Shown piece after piece: positions 59,813 through 64,000 of a DNA stretch of 64,000 nucleotides (positions within the stretch are counted from its first letter, which is position 1; every line of letters starts with the position of its first letter). The notes beneath the pieces were generated by a model. The model was given only the letters and a program-made list of their open reading frames with translations. It was not told the DNA's origin and made no database searches. The stretch comes from Bacillus aquiflavi (GTDB taxonomy: Bacteria > Bacillota > Bacilli > Bacillales > Cytobacillaceae). The position numbers were made by a program, and so were the translations under genes. The stretch spans positions 2,976,001 to 3,040,000 of the forward strand of contig NZ_CP082780.1 in the NCBI RefSeq assembly GCF_019915265.1, written 5' to 3'.

Positions 59813-61651
59813 ACGTACGGTTCCGTATACGGCGGTTCAACCTTTTAAGTATCGAAGCTCATAGAGTGTGGACAAATCTTTTAATCCCCATTTTCTGAGC
59901 TTTTCATTTGGTATGGCACGATGGATGATGTCATTAAGTGATACTCGCCAATATCCTTTACGGGTATTGGCTAATTTCATCGCATCCTCATGATTAATTC
60001 CATATTTACGAAGCATTTTGTACTTTGTACGTACTAACTTCCAACGTTTCCATATCAATTGTCTTAATCGATGATGATGTAACCACTGTTGAATATCTTT
60101 TATGAATGATTTCATATTTGAGATACCATAATAGTTAATCCATCCTGATGTCGTTTGATTTATTTTTTGTGATTATTTCGTGGAATGTTCCTGGTCGTTT
60201 TCGACTGGTTAGTTTCCTTAGCTTATCTTTAAATTTTCGTTTCGCCGACCTACTAGGTCGGCAATTCACTTTCCCATTAAATTTTGTATGTTAAATCCTA
60301 GGAAAGTGGCCGATGTCGCCCCACACACTTTACTTTTCTTCTGGTTTATCGTGAGTCCTAAGTCCTTTTCAAGGAATTCGGTAATACTTTCCATGACTCT
60401 TTCGCCAGCACGTTTACTTTTAACGTAAATAACGAAATCATCTGCATATCTGATGAAACGATGTCCCCTTCTTTCCAATTCTCTATCTAACATATTGAGA
60501 TAGACATTTACTAAGATGGGCGATAATGGTCCTCCCTGCGGAGCACCTTTCGTTGTTTCAATGTAGATATCCTTACAAGTATGCCTGAATGTAAGAAACT
60601 CCAAATTAGTTTCAATACTATTTTATCTTTGATAAAATATTCAAGGTATGCCCTGATTCGTTGGTGGTGTATAGTATCAAAGTAACTTTTTAAATCACAA
60701 TCAACGACAACTCTCTATCCTTCTTGATAATATTCTTTGGCTTTCTCTACCGCTTGGTGTGCGTTTCTTCCTTTACGGAATCCAAAGCTATGTTCCGAAA
60801 AGTGGGGGTCAATAATTGGGTCAATTACTTGAAGTATTGCTTGTTGTACGACTCTATCTAGAACGCTGGGAATTCCCAAGTATCTTTTTGAACCGTCGGC
60901 TTTTGGAATGGCTACCCTCTTTACTGGTTAAGGTCTGTATGTTCCATCTCTAAGCTTTCGTTTCAATTGGTCGTCATATTTAAGCATGTGACTTTCAAGT
61001 TCTTTGACAGTAATTCCATCGACTCCCGGTACACCTTTGTTTGCATATACTTTCTTGTATGCAGTCCAAAGATTATTGTCAGAGGTTATTCTCTCAATTA
61101 AGTTGATACCATCTCGTTTCTTCATACCCATGCGACATTTCTACACTCTCCTATGTACCCTTCCGTTTCCAACGTATCTCTTCATAGGTAGTCATCTCTC
61201 TGGCAAATGCCATGATGATTTTTTCTGTGTTTAGGCGGGTGATGTCTGCACCTCCTTGTTCTTCAAGATTTAAGATTGTTCAGCCCTTCATTTCCTTAGA
61301 AACTACTATGGCATCTACTGACTCCTCACAATTCATTGGATTATCACTAATACCATTGTTAATTCAATAACCCTTGTGAGACCTCCCCAGGTAAGAATTA
61401 TAACTTTCCTCCCATGTAACCGCTGCATTTACTGTATGGAACTCGTGCAGTATCGAACTTTGTCATGTTTGGCAGACTCGTCCATTCCAAGTCAGCCTTG
61501 TATGCAGTTTCTGTTCGTCAGTTCAGGAGTTTGCCTCCAGCTTCCTTCAGATTCCATGTCACCACGGACACCCTTGCTCTTGGCTAACCTCTACTTCTGT
61601 CTTCGGGGTTCGGGACTTGCACCCTATAGTTCATGCGCATGCCGGGCGCAC
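59813..61651 (-). mobile_element. group IIC intron remnant (O.i.I1-like), 3' truncated
   Basis: The 5' end GTGCGCCCGGCATG at 61651 and following motifs (CTATAGGGTGCAAGTCCCGA, AAGGGTGTCCGTGGTGACAT, GGAATCTGAAGGAAGC, ATTCTTACCTGGGGAGGTCT) match group IIC introns such as the Oceanobacillus iheyensis intron. Near the 3' end domain V starts GAACCGCCGTATACGGAACC and continues GTACGT, but breaks off at 59813 where ACGGTGGTGTGAGAGG would be expected, so half of domain V and all after it are missing. It sits directly behind the degU terminator hairpin, the usual target of this class. It cannot splice. Confidence 0.9.
59837..61131 (-). pseudogene. ltrA: intron-encoded reverse transcriptase/maturase, decayed
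   Basis: LtrA-type protein of about 430 codons. Recognisable pieces are NKGVPGVDGITVKELE (RT0/1), FGFRKGRNAHQAVEKAKEYY, VVVDCDLKSYFDTIHHQRIR (RT3), TTKGAPQGGPLSPILVN (RT4), RYADDFVIYVKSKRAGERV (RT5, catalytic YADD), NQTTSGWINYYGIS and the maturase end GYWRVSLNDIIHRAIPNEKL. Lesions: TAA at 60928-60930, TAG at 60715-60717, frameshifts near 60605, 60270 and 60150. It is inactive. Confidence 0.9.
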
Positions 61652-61659
61652 CAAAAGAG

Positions 61660-61680
61660 AAGCTGTCTAACGACAGCTTC
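61660..61680 (-). terminator. degU terminator (intron target)
   Basis: GAAGCTGTC/GACAGCTTC stem directly behind the degU stop, followed on the minus strand by TCTCTTTTG and then the intron 5' end. Confidence 0.85.
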
Positions 61681-62367
61681 TTAGCGAACTTCGACCCAGC
61701 CATTTTTAATGGCTACTACAACAGCTTGAGTACGGTCATTTACATTCATTTTTTGTAAAATATTACTTACATGGTTCTTCACTGTTTTTTCACTAATGAA
61801 TAGTGCCTCTCCTATACCCCGATTACTTTTCCCATCGGTCAACAGTTGTAAAACCTCACACTCTCGCCGAGTTAGCAAATGTAGCGGTCGGCAAATTTCA
61901 GTTTGTTGAAAAGTATTGTACCCTGACCCGACTGATTCTAACGCTAAGCGACGATATTCATTGACTAAATTATGAGTGATTTTTGGATGTAAGTAAGAGC
62001 CGCCATTCGCAACTACTTGAACCGCTTCTATTAATGCATCCGCATCCATTTCCTTCAATAAATAACCACATGCACCTGTTTTCAATGAGTGCATTACATA
62101 ATTTTCATCATCATGAATTGATAAAATAATGACTTTAGCTTCAGGGAATCTTTCCAATATTTCTTTTGTGGCATCTACGCCATTCACATTAGGCATGTTA
62201 ATGTCCATTATCGTAACATCTGGATTATATTTTTCAACTAGATCGGCGGCTTCTGAACCATCATCCCCTTCAGCGATTACTTCGAAGGTTTTCTCAAAGT
62301 CTAAAATTCTTTTAACCCCTTCTCTGAAAAGTTGATGATCATCAATAATAGCAATCTTTGTAATCAA
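61681..62367 (-). CDS. degU: response regulator DegU
   Basis: NarL/FixJ-type regulator that controls secreted enzymes, competence and motility with DegS. The product (228 residues) has a receiver domain with phospho-acceptor Asp55 in [10 protein letters not shown] and [16 protein letters not shown], and a LuxR-type helix-turn-helix (about 160-228; [40 protein letters not shown]). The start is TTG at 62367, because GGGAGG lies 7 bases before it and the length then matches the family; the in-frame ATG six codons up lies inside that site. It follows degS by 83 bases. Confidence 0.95.
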   Translation of the reverse strand: MITKIAIIDDHQLFREGVKRILDFEKTFEVIAEGDDGSEAADLVEKYNPDVTIMDINMPNVNGVDATKEILERFPEAKVIILSIHDDENYVMHSLKTGACGYLLKEMDADALIEAVQVVANGGSYLHPKITHNLVNEYRRLALESVGSGYNTFQQTEICRPLHLLTRRECEVLQLLTDGKSNRGIGEALFISEKTVKNHVSNILQKMNVNDRTQAVVVAIKNGWVEVR

Positions 62368-62450
62368 ACCCTTTTCCTCCCTCAAACCTTCTGTTTTTCT
62401 TTATCTCTTTGTCCTTCATAAATATGTAACGGGAATGATAACTTACACGC

Positions 62451-63581
62451 CTAAAATGGAACTTGAATCCGAATACTTGTTCCAACATCGAGTTGAGTAT
62501 CAATCGATATTTCCCCATTTAAAAGCTCGACTCGTTCCTTCATTCCTAAAATACCAAAGGATTGTGATTTCTGTTGTTTATTTAAGTCAAAACCTTTTCC
62601 GTTATCGTTCACCACGATAGATATACTACCGTCAGCAATTGTTAATTTTACTTGGATTTCTGTGGAATAAGCATGTTTTAATGCATTTTGAACCGATTCT
62701 TGAATGAGTCGAAAAAGCGCAAGTTCATATTTAATTGGAAGCCGTTTATCGTTGCTAATAGAGATAAACGAAATTTTAATATTTTTATAATACTCCTCAA
62801 TAGTTTGAAAATATTTTTTTAAAGTAGAAATTAACCCTAGCTCTTCTAAAGGCATGGGGCGCAAATCATAAATTATACGGCGAACCTCGTGTAGTGTATG
62901 ACGCACCATCTTCTTCAAACTGCGGATTTCATCCATTGCTTCCTCTGGACTTCTTTCCCGAAAAATACGCTCAATTAAATCCGAGCGCAAGAGGACGTTT
63001 GCAAGCATTTGCGCCGGACCGTCATGTATTTCTCTTGATAATCGTTTTCGTTCCTCTTCCTGTGCATCAATCATTTTTAATCCAATCTCTTGTTTATGCG
63101 TTCTTTCTTTTATTCTTTCTCCCGATTGCTTTATATCGTTAGTCAAATAAGTCAATACGACTGAAATTCGTAAAACAAACTGCTCCGCTTGTTCTATTGT
63201 TGCCTTTAACTCCAACAATTGTCGTTCAATCTCATCACTTCGATTCTGCAGTTGTATTTCCTCTTGTCTATTTAATTTTAAATGTCTTTGAAGCTCTTGT
63301 GCTTGATTTAATAATTCCTCGCTAGTGCATCCTTTAACGTCCTCACCTATTTCCGAAAGCTTCTTTTGGACAAAATGAAGTTGGAAATCGAGCTTCTCCC
63401 TATCCTTTATTATGTAGGAAGCCCTTTCCTTTACATGTGTTAATTCTTCTTTAAGAAATTCATAATCATTCCAACCCTTTTCACTAACACGGAAAATTTC
63501 ATCTTTATATTTTCTAATCTCTGTCATCATTTTTTCTATTATTTGATCTAGGGTCTTCGTATTAAATTTTGTTAACGTCAT
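62451..63581 (-). CDS. degS: sensor histidine kinase DegS
   Basis: Cytoplasmic kinase of 376 residues that phosphorylates DegU. A long N-terminal coiled coil (about 10-165) has no membrane segment. The dimerisation and phospho-acceptor region SREIHDGPAQMLANVLLRSD has His186, and the ATPase domain shows ESVQNALKHAYSTEI (N box), NDNGKGFDLN and GILGMKERVELLNG. ATG behind GGAGGG. Intact. The degS-degU pair is standard; degV, normally next, is displaced by the dlt/intron segment. Confidence 0.96.
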   Translation of the reverse strand: MTLTKFNTKTLDQIIEKMMTEIRKYKDEIFRVSEKGWNDYEFLKEELTHVKERASYIIKDREKLDFQLHFVQKKLSEIGEDVKGCTSEELLNQAQELQRHLKLNRQEEIQLQNRSDEIERQLLELKATIEQAEQFVLRISVVLTYLTNDIKQSGERIKERTHKQEIGLKMIDAQEEERKRLSREIHDGPAQMLANVLLRSDLIERIFRERSPEEAMDEIRSLKKMVRHTLHEVRRIIYDLRPMPLEELGLISTLKKYFQTIEEYYKNIKISFISISNDKRLPIKYELALFRLIQESVQNALKHAYSTEIQVKLTIADGSISIVVNDNGKGFDLNKQQKSQSFGILGMKERVELLNGEISIDTQLDVGTSIRIQVPF

Positions 63582-64000
63582 GACACCAAACCCTCCGCAA
63601 GCTCAAAACCTTTTTCTTATATAAGTTATTTTATCGTGAAACGATCATTTATACTATCTTTCACGTAAGAAATCTATGGGAACGTAGATAAAATTCGGTA
63701 AAAAGACATAGTTTAAAACTCATTTTTAAGACTAATGTACTACAAATTTGATTACTATTTTTAAAATTTATTACAAAATCTTATTTTTCTATATAATAAA
63801 CTTAATTATTAAACTTTTATCATACTAAAAAAATGACAAAAAATGTAATCTAAAATTACTTTAGAATTTTATTTTTTTACGTCAAATTATGTCGATTATT
63901 AAGTTTTTATTACAAGGTTTGCTGAAATATGCATGTCAAATTATAATAGTGTACTATAAGGAAGGGTCTACTTTTCCTAAAATAGGTTAAGGCTTTCTCT
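63582..64000. other. intergenic region upstream of degS
   Basis: Very AT-rich, without a gene up to the right edge. An inverted repeat CGTGAAA/TTTCACG (63635-63665, 17-base loop) lies in the degS leader. In B. subtilis yvyE starts divergently here; its start would lie beyond the window. I do not assign a promoter. Confidence 0.45.

Noticed and set aside
59294-61651. simple insertion of the intron into dltB
   Set aside because: The 5' exon side of the intron is the degU terminator, not the front of dltB, and domain V is cut, so a later deletion or recombination is needed.

Overview
The window is a chromosomal segment of a low-GC Firmicute, most likely a Bacillaceae species (Bacillus sensu lato). 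This rests on long stretches of Bacillus subtilis-like gene order, the Crh, WhiA, YvcK, HprK and DegS/DegU proteins, AGGAGG-type ribosome binding sites and SigA-type promoters. Most genes lie on the minus strand. I saw no CRISPR array, intact prophage or biosynthetic cluster.

Layout. 1-1.65 kb is a graveyard of broken genes: a transposase end, an ABC ATPase piece, an unknown frameshifted gene and a RibD/DHFR-like fragment. 1.9-3.0 kb has tRNA-Arg(CCG) and clpP with a CtsR operator. 3.4-10.1 kb is crh-whiA-yvcK-rapZ-yvcI, then trxB and yvcD. 10.3-16.5 kb is the his operon (hisZ-G-D-B-[H]-A-F-I), with hisH deleted and hisZ frameshifted. 17-22.3 kb has a MupG-like gene, yvoF-ppaX-yvoD-lgt-hprK. 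22.5-25.4 kb is nagA-nagB-nagR. 25.4-32.9 kb is yvlD-yvlB, uvrA-uvrB and csbA. 33.1-39.8 kb is an accessory block: recombinase remnant, antiporter, lipase, YuzB-like protein, SufR-like regulator, sodA and a ResA-like protein. 40.1-53.9 kb is minJ, ctpB, a dioxygenase, an EnvC-like factor, ftsX-ftsE, cccB, yvjA, prfB, secA and hpf. The flagellar cluster that follows hpf in B. subtilis is missing. 54.4-57.6 kb is comFC-comFA-degV. 57.9-61.7 kb is an out-of-place dltB'-dltC-dltD piece fused to a decayed group IIC intron, which sits right behind the degU terminator. 61.7-63.6 kb is degU-degS.

Three things stand out. First, a family of about 90-155 bp intergenic repeats occurs nine times, always between a stop codon and the next gene and usually next to a terminator. 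Second, normally essential or conserved genes carry many lesions: homopolymer indels in whiA and hisZ, in-frame stops in uvrA and degV, loss of the UGA in the prfB frameshift site, and motif substitutions in ftsE. Either the genome is eroding or the consensus sequence has errors; read-level checks are needed. Third, the intron/dlt junction records a rearrangement that split the dlt operon. I found no convincing wholly new multi-gene system. The repeat family and the SufR-like/YuzB/sodA redox block with its 18-bp palindrome are the best candidates for undescribed biology.
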